Below, one piece after another: positions 51,639-60,282 of a stretch of 64,000 bases of DNA. The position numbers and the translations under genes were made by a program. Positions within the stretch are counted from its first letter, which is position 1, and every line of letters begins with the position of its first letter. Source of the DNA: Bradyrhizobium semiaridum (GTDB taxonomy: Bacteria > Pseudomonadota > Alphaproteobacteria > Rhizobiales > Xanthobacteraceae); contig NZ_JAGKJJ010000034.1 of assembly GCF_020329505.1 (NCBI RefSeq), forward strand, positions 1-64,000, given 5' to 3'. The notes below the pieces were generated by a model. That model did no database searches and was not told where the DNA came from. It saw nothing but the letters and a program-made list of their open reading frames with translations.

Positions 51639-52448
51639 TTATATGGGAGCGCGGTGGGTATCGACAACCCGGGCAAACACCAGCACCTCGACCTGCGCCG
51701 CTTTGGCGCGCAGCAGCGCCCGCGCGCAGGCATCCACTGTCGCCCCCGAGGTCAGGACGTCGTCGACCAGGATTACCCGGCGGCCCTGGATCTCAGCCTT
51801 GCGCTCATCAGTGACGGCGAATGCGCCCTGCACATTGCTGGCGCGGTCCTTACGCGACAGCCCGATCTGCTGCTCGGTGGCGCGAACGCGCCGCAGCGCC
51901 TCGGTGGCCATTTTCACGCCGCTCTGGCCCGAGATCACCTTGGCCAGCGCGCCGGACTGGTTGTAGCGCCGGCTCCAGCCGCGGCGCCAGTGCAGGGGAA
52001 CCGGAACCAGCAGGTCGGCTTCGCCGAGCAATTCCTTCCCCGCGCGGGCCATCCAGCGACCCATTGTCGGCGCCAGATCGGTGCGATCCTGGTATTTCAA
52101 TGCGTGCACCAGCGTGCGCGCGACATCGTTGTAGCGCACCGCGGCGCGCGCCCGCTGATAGGCCGGCGGATTGGCGATCGCCTCCATCGACAGCAACTCG
52201 GGTCCGGGATCGTAGACGAAGGGAATACCGAGCCTCGGGCAGTAGGGCGGCGCAATGAATGACAGCTTGGCCCAGCATTCCGCACACACGCCCTCGCCGT
52301 GAACCGGCTCGCGGCAAGCGACGCACAGCGTCGGCAGCGCGATGTCGAGTGCGGCCCGCGCCGTCCGCATCCACGCGCTGCCGACCGCGCCCAGTGCACG
52401 GTGCAGATGGCTTGCAAGGGTGGGGCGCGGTGATGCCTCGGCGTCCAT
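51639..52448 (-). CDS. ComF-family phosphoribosyltransferase-like protein
   Basis: A 269-residue protein. A zinc-binding start (CVACREPVHGEGVCAECWAKL) precedes the phosphoribosyltransferase domain with the PRPP motif RVILVDDVLTSGATVDACA. LVPVPLHWRRGWSRRYNQSGALA is the ComF signature. In transformable bacteria ComF helps DNA uptake; elsewhere the role is unknown. It is divergent from the methyltransferase gene (75-base gap) and begins the leftward group comF-grxC-amidase-DUF1178. Confidence 0.9.
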   Translation of the reverse strand: MDAEASPRPTLASHLHRALGAVGSAWMRTARAALDIALPTLCVACREPVHGEGVCAECWAKLSFIAPPYCPRLGIPFVYDPGPELLSMEAIANPPAYQRARAAVRYNDVARTLVHALKYQDRTDLAPTMGRWMARAGKELLGEADLLVPVPLHWRRGWSRRYNQSGALAKVISGQSGVKMATEALRRVRATEQQIGLSRKDRASNVQGAFAVTDERKAEIQGRRVILVDDVLTSGATVDACARALLRAKAAQVEVLVFARVVDTHRAPI

Positions 52449-52523
52449 GGCGTGAGGCTAGCCTCTGCGCCGCGCCGGCTCAAGGCGCATTGCTTGTGGC
52501 GGCGGTCCGTCGTAACCAGCCGC

Positions 52524-53366
52524 ATGGCTCCGAACTCGCCCACCGCTCCCATCCTGTTCGATCGCGCGCTGCTCGGTGCGCGGCTGGCGCGTGCGCAGCG
52601 CAAGGGCGCGGTCACGTTCCTGCTCGAGCGCGCGGCGGAGGACATGGCGGACCGGCTGCTGGCGGTGTCGCGCAGCTTCTCCGCGGCAGCCGATGTCTGG
52701 ACGCCGGACGCCGGAGTCGCGGACGCTTTGCGCGGGCGCGTCGGGGCGGTCGAGACGATCGCTTTCACCGAGTCGGAAGCGCTCGCGCTGGCGCCTGAAT
52801 CGCTCGACCTTGCAGTCTCCGCGCTGGCCCTTCAATTCGTCAATGATCTGCCCGGCGTGCTGGCGCAGCTCCGCCGCGCGCTGAAGCCGGACGGATTGCT
52901 GCTCGCGGCGATGCTCGGCGGCGACACGCTGACCGAGCTGCGGCAGAGCTTTGCCGCCGCCGAAGCGGAATGCGAAGGCGGGGCATCGCCGCGCGTCGCG
53001 CCGTTCGCCGATCTGCGCGATATCGGCGCGCTGTTGCAGCGGGCCGGCTTCGCGCTGCCGGTCACCGATGTCGACCGCGTCGTGGTGCGTTACGCCAACG
53101 CATTCTCGCTGATGAGGGACTTGCGGAGCATGGGCGCCACCAACGTGCTGCGCGAGCGCCGCCGCATCCCGACCCGCCGCGCCACCCTGCTGCGGATGGC
53201 GCAGATCTACGCCGAACGCTTCGCCGACGGAGACGGCCGCATCCGCGCCACCTTCGACATCGTCTGGCTCTCCGGCTGGGCCCCGCATCACAGCCAGCCG
53301 AAGCCGCTGAAGCCGGGCTCGGCGAAGGCGAGTCTCGAGGCGGCGGTGAAAAGCACGAAGCGTTAG
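52524..53366 (+). CDS. SAM-dependent methyltransferase of the NDUFAF5/BioC-like group
   Basis: A 280-residue protein. ILFDRALLGARLARAQRKGAVTFLLERAAEDMADRL is the typical N-terminus of the mitochondrial complex I assembly factor NDUFAF5 and its alphaproteobacterial relatives. SLDLAVSALALQFVNDLPGVLAQLRRALKPDGLLLAAM is the Methyltransf_11 core; the C-terminus has GATNVLRERRRIPTRRATLLRMAQIYAERF. In eukaryotes NDUFAF5 hydroxylates an arginine of complex I; the same may hold here but is inferred. ATG 52524 gives the natural start. Confidence 0.88.
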   Translation: MAPNSPTAPILFDRALLGARLARAQRKGAVTFLLERAAEDMADRLLAVSRSFSAAADVWTPDAGVADALRGRVGAVETIAFTESEALALAPESLDLAVSALALQFVNDLPGVLAQLRRALKPDGLLLAAMLGGDTLTELRQSFAAAEAECEGGASPRVAPFADLRDIGALLQRAGFALPVTDVDRVVVRYANAFSLMRDLRSMGATNVLRERRRIPTRRATLLRMAQIYAERFADGDGRIRATFDIVWLSGWAPHHSQPKPLKPGSAKASLEAAVKSTKR

Positions 53367-53803
53367 GGACGCATGATGCCCGGGCTCGCTCTCCGGAGCC
53401 CTCTCCACAAGGCCAGGGCGATCGCATGTGAGGCATATCAGCTGGTTCACTTCGCCTCTCCCGGTTGCGGGGGAGGCCGACGCGCATCGTGAGATGCGTG
53501 GCGGGTGGGGGTGTATCCGCGGTGGGATTCCCTGTGCAGAGACACCCCCACCCCGCCCTCCCCAGCAAGCGGGAGAAGGGAGCCCGCCCATTCGTGCGTC
53601 CCTTACGGTGCGTCGCCTGGAGACGGCCGCTTACGCTCCCATAGGGGGAAAAAGGGTGCTCGCACAATTTCGGAATATTGGAATAATACAGGTGAGTTGC
53701 CCGACGTGTCAAGTCGCCGTGTCGACCGCCGGCAGCCGCCGGCTCCTTTGCATGGGGTTGTTTTTCGGTATTTTGGTCGTGCCTCCGTTCCGGCCCTATC
53801 CGC
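53367..53803. other. Gene-free region between a methyltransferase gene and mutT
   Basis: 437 bases without a credible reading frame. The first part ends in a family C repeat (53455-53580); the second (53590-53803) is less GC-rich in its middle (near TTCGGAATATTGGAATAATA). It lies between convergent genes, so terminators rather than promoters are expected; no standard one is seen. Confidence 0.4.
53455..53580. repeat. Paired inverted repeat, family C copy 5
   Basis: CCTCTCCCGGTTGCGGGGGA with GGCCGACGCGCATCGTGAGA at left and CCCGCCCTCCCCAGCAAGCG with GGAGAAGGG at right give the two hairpin halves; GGTGGGGGTGT and ACACCCCCACC are paired inside. Confidence 0.82.
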
Positions 53804-54214
53804 CTACAGCAACAGGTCGATCAGATGCGGCAGCAGCGGAATGTCCGCCGGCGGCATCGGGTAGTCGCGCAGCCTGCTCGCGCGCACCCAGGCCAGGGTC
53901 TGGCCCTCGCGCGCCACCGCGATGCCTTCCCAGCGGCGGCAGATGTAGAGCGGCATCAGGAGATGGAAGGTCTCGTAGGCGTGGCTGGCGAAGGTCAGCG
54001 GCGCGAGGCAGGGCTCGCTCACGGTGATGCCGATCTCCTCGTGCAACTCGCGGATCAGGGTCTGTTCCGGCCGCTCGCCGGGTTCGATCTTGCCGCCGGG
54101 GAATTCCCACAGGCCGGCCAGCGTCTTGCCTGCGGGGCGCTGCGCCAGCAGCACGCGCTTGTCGGCATCGACCAGCGCGCAGGCGGCGACCAGGGTCAAT
54201 TTGATATCGGCCAT
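53804..54214 (-). CDS. mutT: MutT-type 8-oxo-dGTP diphosphatase (Nudix)
   Basis: A 136-residue Nudix hydrolase that removes oxidised guanine nucleotides from the pool. The Nudix box is complete: GKIEPGERPEQTLIRELHEEIGI (residues about 40-62). LVAACALVDADKRVLLAQRP and LAGLWEFPGG precede it. ATG 54214 gives the usual short N-terminus. In related genomes, as I recall, it lies close to argJ; here about 4.4 kb with two FG-GAP genes separates them. Confidence 0.92.
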   Translation of the reverse strand: MADIKLTLVAACALVDADKRVLLAQRPAGKTLAGLWEFPGGKIEPGERPEQTLIRELHEEIGITVSEPCLAPLTFASHAYETFHLLMPLYICRRWEGIAVAREGQTLAWVRASRLRDYPMPPADIPLLPHLIDLLL

Positions 54215-54463
54215 GCGGCGTGGGCGTCCTTGCTCCTGCGATCTGGAAGCCCTCATTAACCAGCAACACGCTTGCAGCCAAACGATTTTATCTCGGCGCA
54301 GGCTTTCTGTGGTCGCGATAAGCTGGCTTCAATCGGCAAGCGGCAGGGCGGCCGGCAATCAGCCCGAGCCAGGGCATGATCCGGAACAGTGTGGAGCGGT
54401 TTCCCGGAAGGATCGCGCTCCGACAGAGAATCTGATCAGGACGTTTGCGATCGTCGCGCGCGG

Positions 54464-55969
54464 CTAGATCACGATGTGCCAGTCCGCCGGCACTGCGCCG
54501 GCCGAGGCGACGATATGGGCGCCGCCGATCTGGCCGTCATCCCAGATCGATACTTTGCCATTGTCGTTGCGCCAAAGAATGTCGGTCTTGCCATTGCCGT
54601 CGTAGTCGCCGGTGTCGGCGATGTGCCAGTCGTTGCCGACGACGCCCGCCGCGGCGATGATGTGGGCGCCGCCGAGCTGGCCGTTATCCCAGATCGACAC
54701 CGCGCCATTGTCGTTGCGCCAGAGAATGTCGTCATGGCCGTCGCCGTTGAAGTCGCCGGTGCCGGCAATGTGCCAGTCCGCCGGCACCACGCCGGCGGAG
54801 GCAACGATGTGGGCGTTTGCGATCTTGCCCTGGTCCCAGATCGAGACCGCTCCATTGTCGTTGCGCCAGAGAATGTCGGCATGGCCATCGCTGTCGAAGT
54901 CGCCGGTGCCGGCGATCTTCCAACTGGCCGGCACCACACCCGCGGACGCGACGATGTGAGCGAGGCTCATTGCGCCGCCGTTCCAGATCGAGACCGCGCC
55001 ATTGTCGTTGCGCCACACGATGTCGGCGCCGCCGTCGCTGTCGAAATCGCCGGTGCCGGCGATGTGCCAGTCGGTCGGCACCCCGCTGTAGGACCACGAC
55101 CAGCCGTTGTTGCCGGTGAACATCACGTCGCCATTGTCGTTGCGCCAGAGAATCTCGCTGACGCCGCCGCCGGTGAAGCCGTCGCTGCCGGCGATATGCC
55201 AGCTGTTCGATATCTGGCCGGCGCTGTGGATGATGTGGGCGTTGCCGATCTGCCCGCTGCTCCAGACCGACACTGCGCCGTTGTCATTGCGCCAGAGAAT
55301 GTCGTCGTGGGCATCGCCGTTGAAATCGTTCTTGGGAGGGGCTGGATAGAAATGGCCCTGAATCGAGAAATTGTCGACCGCGAGGCCGTTGGCCCGGTTG
55401 ATGCCGTGTGGATCCGGGGGTGACGGAACCCAGCGAATGTAGAGGGTGCCACCGGGCGCAAGCCCCGAGTGCAAGTCGGCTTGGAGCGAGGTTTGATTTA
55501 TATGAGAATTGCCCAGCGTCGGGCCGTTGCGGGACATCGGATTCGGCGAGGCGAAGTCCAATTGATCGACGTCGAACCATGTTCCTGTCGTGAGTGAGGT
55601 CGCATCAAGGCTGTACTGGAAATCGAGATGATTGGAACCGCCGCCGTGCCAAAGCTCACCGGTATACGAGATCGAGAACATCCCGATCGAGCGGTCGGTG
55701 TCGTTGACGAATTCGGCACCGACGAAGGTTAACGGACCAGGCGCAAACTCGCCGAAGGCGCGCTCCGAGCTGCCGTTCGCACCGTAGCTATAGACGCTGT
55801 TGGAGAAGCGGCTTCCGTCGTCCGCATCGACTAGGCCGTTGTCGACGATTTCGCGGAAATCCCAGCCCTGCGGGAGCTGACTCGCACTTTCGGTGCCGCT
55901 CGATACGAGCGTATCGAAGTTCTGGAAGTAAGAGAGGCTGCCGCTCAGCTGGATGGGCGATACGCTCAT
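54464..55969 (-). CDS. FG-GAP/VCBS-repeat protein with one six-repeat module
   Basis: A 501-residue protein of unknown role. Residues 1 to about 205 form a beta-rich N-terminal domain (FQNFDTLVSSG, LPQGWDF, SISYTGELWHGG, LYIRWVPS, LAVDNFSIQG) of the kind attached to secreted proteins. From residue 214 to the end are six repeats of about 48 residues, each with a Ca2+-loop-like start (D-F-x-x-D-G-x-x-D) and ILWRNDNGAVSIWD, ending ADWHIVI. There is no signal peptide, so export, if any, would be by another route such as type I secretion. It lies 35 bases behind a longer paralogue in the same direction, so the two are probably co-transcribed. Confidence 0.85.
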   Translation of the reverse strand: MSVSPIQLSGSLSYFQNFDTLVSSGTESASQLPQGWDFREIVDNGLVDADDGSRFSNSVYSYGANGSSERAFGEFAPGPLTFVGAEFVNDTDRSIGMFSISYTGELWHGGGSNHLDFQYSLDATSLTTGTWFDVDQLDFASPNPMSRNGPTLGNSHINQTSLQADLHSGLAPGGTLYIRWVPSPPDPHGINRANGLAVDNFSIQGHFYPAPPKNDFNGDAHDDILWRNDNGAVSVWSSGQIGNAHIIHSAGQISNSWHIAGSDGFTGGGVSEILWRNDNGDVMFTGNNGWSWSYSGVPTDWHIAGTGDFDSDGGADIVWRNDNGAVSIWNGGAMSLAHIVASAGVVPASWKIAGTGDFDSDGHADILWRNDNGAVSIWDQGKIANAHIVASAGVVPADWHIAGTGDFNGDGHDDILWRNDNGAVSIWDNGQLGGAHIIAAAGVVGNDWHIADTGDYDGNGKTDILWRNDNGKVSIWDDGQIGGAHIVASAGAVPADWHIVI

Positions 55970-56004
55970 CGTCGATGCTCCGATCGAAATGCAACGCTGC
56001 TAGT

Positions 56005-58440
56005 CTAGATCGCGATGTGCCAATCCGCCGGCACCACGCCGGCGGAGGCGATGATGTGCGCGCCGCCGAGCTGGCCGTTATCCCAGATCGACACCGCGCC
56101 GTTCTCGTTGTGCCAGAGGATGTCGGCGCTGCCGTTGTTGTCGTAGTCGCCGGTATCCATAATGTGCCAGCTTGCCGGCACGGCGCCTGCGCTTGCGACA
56201 ATGTGGGCGCCGCTAATCTCGGCGCTGTCCCAGATCGACACCGCGCCGTTATTGTTCTGCCAGAGCACGTCATCGTGCTTGTCGCCGTTGAAGTCGCCGG
56301 TGCCGGCGATCTGCCAGCCGTCAGGGACGGCGCCCGCAGCGGCGATGATGTGGGCGTCCGCGATCCGGCCGTCATCCCAGATCGACACTGCGCCATTGTC
56401 GTTGTGCCAGAGGATATCGGCCCTGCCGTTGCGGTCGAAGTCGCCGACGCCGGCGATCTGCCAGCCGTCCGGCACGGCGCCTGCCGAAGCGATGATGTGC
56501 GCGCCGCTGATCTGCCCGCTGTCCCAGATGGATACCGCGCCGTTGTCGTTGCGCCAGAGGACATCTGCGGTACCGTCGTCGTTGAAATCGCCGGTGCCGG
56601 CGAAGTGCCAGGTGGTCGGGACGCCGTTGAACACCTGCGGCGTGCTTCCGCCGGTGATCATCACCGAGCCGTTGTCGTTGCGCCACAACATCTCGCTGGT
56701 GTGATCGGCGTTGAAGTCTCCCGAGCCGGCCAGATGCCAGGCGTTGGAGATCATGCCGGCCGAGGCGACGATATGCGCGCCGCCGATCTGTCCGCTGTTC
56801 CAGATCGATACCGCACCGTTGTCGTTGCGCCAGACGATGTCGGCATGGTGGTCGTCGTTGAAGTCGTTCCTCGGATAATAGGTGGAGACGTCGGGGACGC
56901 TAGAAACCGTCAGCGATCCGGCCGGGCTGTCGCCGCCAGGCCCGACGATGTGCCAGGTCGACGGCACGGCGCCTGCGGACGCGATGATGTGGGCGCCGCC
57001 GATTTGCCCGTTATCCCAGATCGACACCGCGCCGCTGTCGTTGCGCCAGAGGATGTCGGCTTTGCCATTGCCGTCATAGTCGCCGGTGTCGGCAATGTGC
57101 CAGCTGGTCGGTACGACGCCCGCGGAGGCGACGATGTGGGCGCCGCTGGCTTGCCCGCTGTCCCAGATCGATACCTTGCCGTTGTCGTTGCGCCACAGGA
57201 TGTCGTCGTGGCCGTCGCCGTTGAAGTCGCCGGTGCCGGCGATGTGCCAGTCACTGCCGACCGCGCCCACTGCGGAGACGATATGAGCGCGGCCGATCTT
57301 TCCGCTATCCCAGATCGACACCGCGCCGTTGTCGTTGCGCCAGAGGATATCGGCCGAGCCGCTGCCGTCGAAATCGCCGGTGCCGGCAATGTGCCAGCTC
57401 GCCGGCACCACGCCTGGATTCACGTTGTTGGTCGTGTTGTAGAAGTAGGACGACCAGACCTCGATTGCGCCGTTGTCGTTTTGCCAGAGGATGCCGCTGG
57501 TGCCTTCGCCGTAGAAATCGCCGGTGCCGACAATGTGCCAGTCCGTCGACTTCGGTTGGGTGAGAATCTGCGCGCGACTGCTGTCGCCGTTGAACCAAAT
57601 CGACGTTGCGCCGCTGTCGTTACGCCACAGGATGTCGCTGATGCCGTTGCCGTCGAAATCGCCGCTGCCGGCGATATGCCAAGTGCCCGGAACGCTGCCG
57701 GCGCTGGAAATGATATGTGCCTGGCCGATCTGCCCGCTATTCCAGATCGACACCGCGCCGTTGTCATTGTGCCAGAGGATGTCGGCGCGCTGATCCTTGT
57801 TGAAATCGTTCCTGCGCGGGATCGGATCGAAGGTCGTGCTGATCGAGAAGTTGTCGATCGCCAGCCCATTGCCGACGCCGCCGGACGGCACCCAGCGGAT
57901 GTAGTAGGACTCGCCTGGGCCGATGCCGATGGGGAGTTGGCCACCGACGAAGTCCTGGTTCTGAAGGTCGTTTCCGTTCAGCGCGTGGCTCTGTCCGGTG
58001 CCGGTGTTCGGCGCGTAGAAGTCCAGTGCGTTGACGTCCTCCCAGTTTCCGGTGGTGAGCGATGTTGCGCCCCTGATGCTGGAGCTGAACTGGAAATCCA
58101 GCCGACCGGATCCAATGTCGGACCGCCACTGCTCTCCGGTGTAGGAGATCGTGAGGTGCATGTAGCGGTCGGTGGTGTTGGTGAACACGGCGCCGAGGAT
58201 GGATTGGCCGCCGGCCTCGCCGAACGCACGGTCGGGGCTGCCGTCTGCACCGTAGCTGTAGGTGTCGCTGAACGGCGAACTTCCATCGTCCGCTTCAAGG
58301 GTGGAATCGGCACCGGTGCCGCTCTCCACGAAGCTCCAGCCTTGCGGGAGCTGGCTGTCGCTTGCGCTGCCGAAGCTCGGCAGCGTGTTGAAGGTCTGGA
58401 AATAGGAGCTCCCGGTCAGCAGGATAGGTGACAGCGGCAT
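56005..58440 (-). CDS. FG-GAP/VCBS-repeat protein with two six-repeat modules
   Basis: An 811-residue protein. The same N-terminal domain as its neighbour (residues 1 to about 205; FQTFNTLPSFG, LPQGWSF, LTISYTGEQW, YYIRWVPSGG, LAIDNFSIST) is followed by twelve 47-49-residue repeats. They fall into two modules, 211 to about 498 and 525-811, joined by a linker (about 500-524) with SLTVSSVPDVSTYYP. In each module the fifth repeat starts DFNGDxHDD and the sixth DYDxNG. Repeats carry D-x-[DN]-x-[DN]-G loops likely to bind calcium and beta-propeller-type FG-GAP folds. No signal peptide is seen. Antisense frames through the repeats are open but are shadows. Confidence 0.85.
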   Translation of the reverse strand: MPLSPILLTGSSYFQTFNTLPSFGSASDSQLPQGWSFVESGTGADSTLEADDGSSPFSDTYSYGADGSPDRAFGEAGGQSILGAVFTNTTDRYMHLTISYTGEQWRSDIGSGRLDFQFSSSIRGATSLTTGNWEDVNALDFYAPNTGTGQSHALNGNDLQNQDFVGGQLPIGIGPGESYYIRWVPSGGVGNGLAIDNFSISTTFDPIPRRNDFNKDQRADILWHNDNGAVSIWNSGQIGQAHIISSAGSVPGTWHIAGSGDFDGNGISDILWRNDSGATSIWFNGDSSRAQILTQPKSTDWHIVGTGDFYGEGTSGILWQNDNGAIEVWSSYFYNTTNNVNPGVVPASWHIAGTGDFDGSGSADILWRNDNGAVSIWDSGKIGRAHIVSAVGAVGSDWHIAGTGDFNGDGHDDILWRNDNGKVSIWDSGQASGAHIVASAGVVPTSWHIADTGDYDGNGKADILWRNDSGAVSIWDNGQIGGAHIIASAGAVPSTWHIVGPGGDSPAGSLTVSSVPDVSTYYPRNDFNDDHHADIVWRNDNGAVSIWNSGQIGGAHIVASAGMISNAWHLAGSGDFNADHTSEMLWRNDNGSVMITGGSTPQVFNGVPTTWHFAGTGDFNDDGTADVLWRNDNGAVSIWDSGQISGAHIIASAGAVPDGWQIAGVGDFDRNGRADILWHNDNGAVSIWDDGRIADAHIIAAAGAVPDGWQIAGTGDFNGDKHDDVLWQNNNGAVSIWDSAEISGAHIVASAGAVPASWHIMDTGDYDNNGSADILWHNENGAVSIWDNGQLGGAHIIASAGVVPADWHIAI

Positions 58441-58682
58441 CGTCTATGCTCCGGTCCGAATCGATGGTGCCCGACCGGAGCTGCATCGCGACCGGCGAGG
58501 CGAGAAACTGCGCGACCGTAACGCGCATGTCCGCCGCCGGCATCACCCGAACGGGCGATGCGGTGATCGCCAGATGTGCGGAATTTGTCGCGATGTCGCG
58601 TGTAACTCTTTACCCCGTCCTCCTCAGGGTGATCGGAGTAGAGGCGGAACCGCTGCTGTTGCGCGTGTCGTGACGGCCGACC

Positions 58683-59924
58683 TTACGACCTGTAGTCGCC
58701 GTTGATCGCGACGTATTCCTTGGTGAGGTCGCAGGTCAGCACGCGGTCGCGGCCCTTGCCGAGGCCGAGCGCGACCTTGATCTGGACCTTCGGTGCCTTC
58801 ATCGCTTCCGACACTTCGGCCTCGTTGTAGGACGGATCGCGCGCGCCGCTCTTGGCGACGCGGATGCCGTTGAAGGAGATCGATAGCTTGTCGCGGTTGG
58901 CGGGCTCGCCGGCCTTGCCGACCGCCATCACGACACGGCCCCAATTGGCGTCCTCGCCGGCGATCGCGGTCTTGACCAGCGGCGAATTGGCGATCGACAT
59001 CGCTATCTTGCGCGCCGACGGTTTTGTCGTCGCGCCCTCGACCACGACCTCGACCAGCTTGCGCGCGCCTTCGCCGTCACGCGCCACCTGCTCGGAGAGG
59101 TCGGCGAGGATCTGCTGGAACGCTTTTGTAAATGCCTTCAGGCGCGGGTCGCTGGCGCGCGAGATCTTCGGCGCGCCGTTGGCGGCCGCAGCCCCGGTGG
59201 CGAACGCCAGCAGCGTGTCCGAGGTCGAGGTGTCGCCGTCGATGGTCAGCGCATTGAAGGTGTCCTCGACGCCGGTCTTGAGCAGCGACTGCAGCACCGC
59301 GGCCGATAGCGGCGCGTCGGTGAAGATGAACGACAGCATGGTCGCCATGTCGGGCATGATCATGCCGGCGCCCTTGGCCATGCCGTTGATCGTCACCTTG
59401 GCCTTGCCGAGCTTCACGGTCGCGGTCGCGACCTTCGGGAAGGTGTCGGTGGTCATGATCGCCTTTGCGGCGTCCATCCAGCGGTCCGGCGCGGCGGTCT
59501 CGGCGAGCTGCGCCAGCACGCCGTCGAACTTGGTGGCATCGAGCGGCTCGCCGATCACGCCGGTCGAGGCGAGGAAGACCTCGCCGGTGGCGCAGCCGAC
59601 GGCCTTCGCGGCGATCTGCGCGGTCAGCGCGGTGGAGGTCTTGCCGGTCTTGCCGGTGAACGCGTTGGCATTGCCGGAATTGACCACCAGCGCGCGCGCG
59701 CTCCCGCCCTTCAGCTTGGCGCGGCACCATTCGACCGGCGCCGACGGGCATTTCGACTTGGTGAAGACGCCGGCCACCGCGGTGCCCTTGTCCAGCAGCG
59801 CCAGCAGCACGTCGGTGCGGTTCTTGTAGCGGATGCCGGCGGCCGCGGTCGCAAGCCGCACACCCGCGATCGCGGGCATCTCGGGAACGTCAGTCGGGGC
59901 GAGAGGGGAGACGGCGGTGGACAT
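58683..59924 (-). CDS. argJ: Bifunctional glutamate N-acetyltransferase / amino-acid acetyltransferase
   Basis: A 413-residue enzyme of arginine synthesis that transfers the acetyl group from N-acetylornithine to glutamate. It cleaves itself before a threonine; the site is seen in GMIMPDMATMLSFIFTD (ATML). VFTKSKCPSAPVEWC and GNANAFTGKTG are family segments, and the C-terminus ends VTCDLTKEYVAINGDYRS. ATG 59924 gives the usual length; an in-frame extension upstream lies in repeat DNA. A parvulin and secA lie on its other side. Confidence 0.95.
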   Translation of the reverse strand: MSTAVSPLAPTDVPEMPAIAGVRLATAAAGIRYKNRTDVLLALLDKGTAVAGVFTKSKCPSAPVEWCRAKLKGGSARALVVNSGNANAFTGKTGKTSTALTAQIAAKAVGCATGEVFLASTGVIGEPLDATKFDGVLAQLAETAAPDRWMDAAKAIMTTDTFPKVATATVKLGKAKVTINGMAKGAGMIMPDMATMLSFIFTDAPLSAAVLQSLLKTGVEDTFNALTIDGDTSTSDTLLAFATGAAAANGAPKISRASDPRLKAFTKAFQQILADLSEQVARDGEGARKLVEVVVEGATTKPSARKIAMSIANSPLVKTAIAGEDANWGRVVMAVGKAGEPANRDKLSISFNGIRVAKSGARDPSYNEAEVSEAMKAPKVQIKVALGLGKGRDRVLTCDLTKEYVAINGDYRS

Positions 59925-60007
59925 CGGGAGGCTTCCGGCTACGGGGAGGGAAGCGCTCCATATCATCTCGTTCGGTTGAGTGGGAGAGGGGGCAGCAGCA
60001 ATCACGG

Positions 60008-60127
60008 CGTCGGCCCGGCGAAGGCCGGGACCCATAACCATCGTCATCAATTATTCAAGAAACTCCTGCCCGAACTAAACAACCTCCGCTGCGGAGTATG
60101 GGTCCCGGCCTTCGCCGGGCGACGCCG
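60008..60127. repeat. Paired inverted repeat, family B copy 4
   Basis: CGTCGGCCCGGCGAAGGCCG with GGACCCATAACCAT at left is mirrored by ATGGGTCCCGGCCTTCGCCG and GGCGACGCCG at right. It is in the 358-base gap between argJ and the parvulin gene, followed by a worn half copy of family E (about 60180-60210). Confidence 0.82.
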
Positions 60128-60221
60128 TAGTCCGCATGCAGCGAAGCGTCATCCGGCAGCTCTGCAATCGCCGAGGGGCCCGTCCCGGATTTCGCTTCGC
60201 TTCATCCACTCTACACATTCG

Positions 60222-60256
60222 CCCAAAAAGCAAATGGCCGGGACGTGCCCGGCCAT
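60222..60256 (-). terminator. Rho-independent terminator of the parvulin gene
   Basis: Read leftward: ATGGCCGGG, loop CACGT, CCCGGCCAT (60234-60256), then TTGCTTTTTGGG. The perfect 9-base stem lies 27 bases after the stop. Confidence 0.88.
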
Positions 60257-60282
60257 CGCAATTGAATCGATATCAGCCGCGC

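Noticed and set aside
55975..58431. 818-codon open frame on the + strand
   Set aside because: It runs antisense to the long FG-GAP gene. The repeat unit has no stop in that frame, so all copies stay open; the translated product has no domain and no ribosome site.
54464..58440. CRISPR-like array of evenly spaced DNA repeats
   Set aside because: The period of about 144 bases, the continuous reading frame and the variation of every repeat show protein repeats, not a CRISPR array. No cas gene is present.
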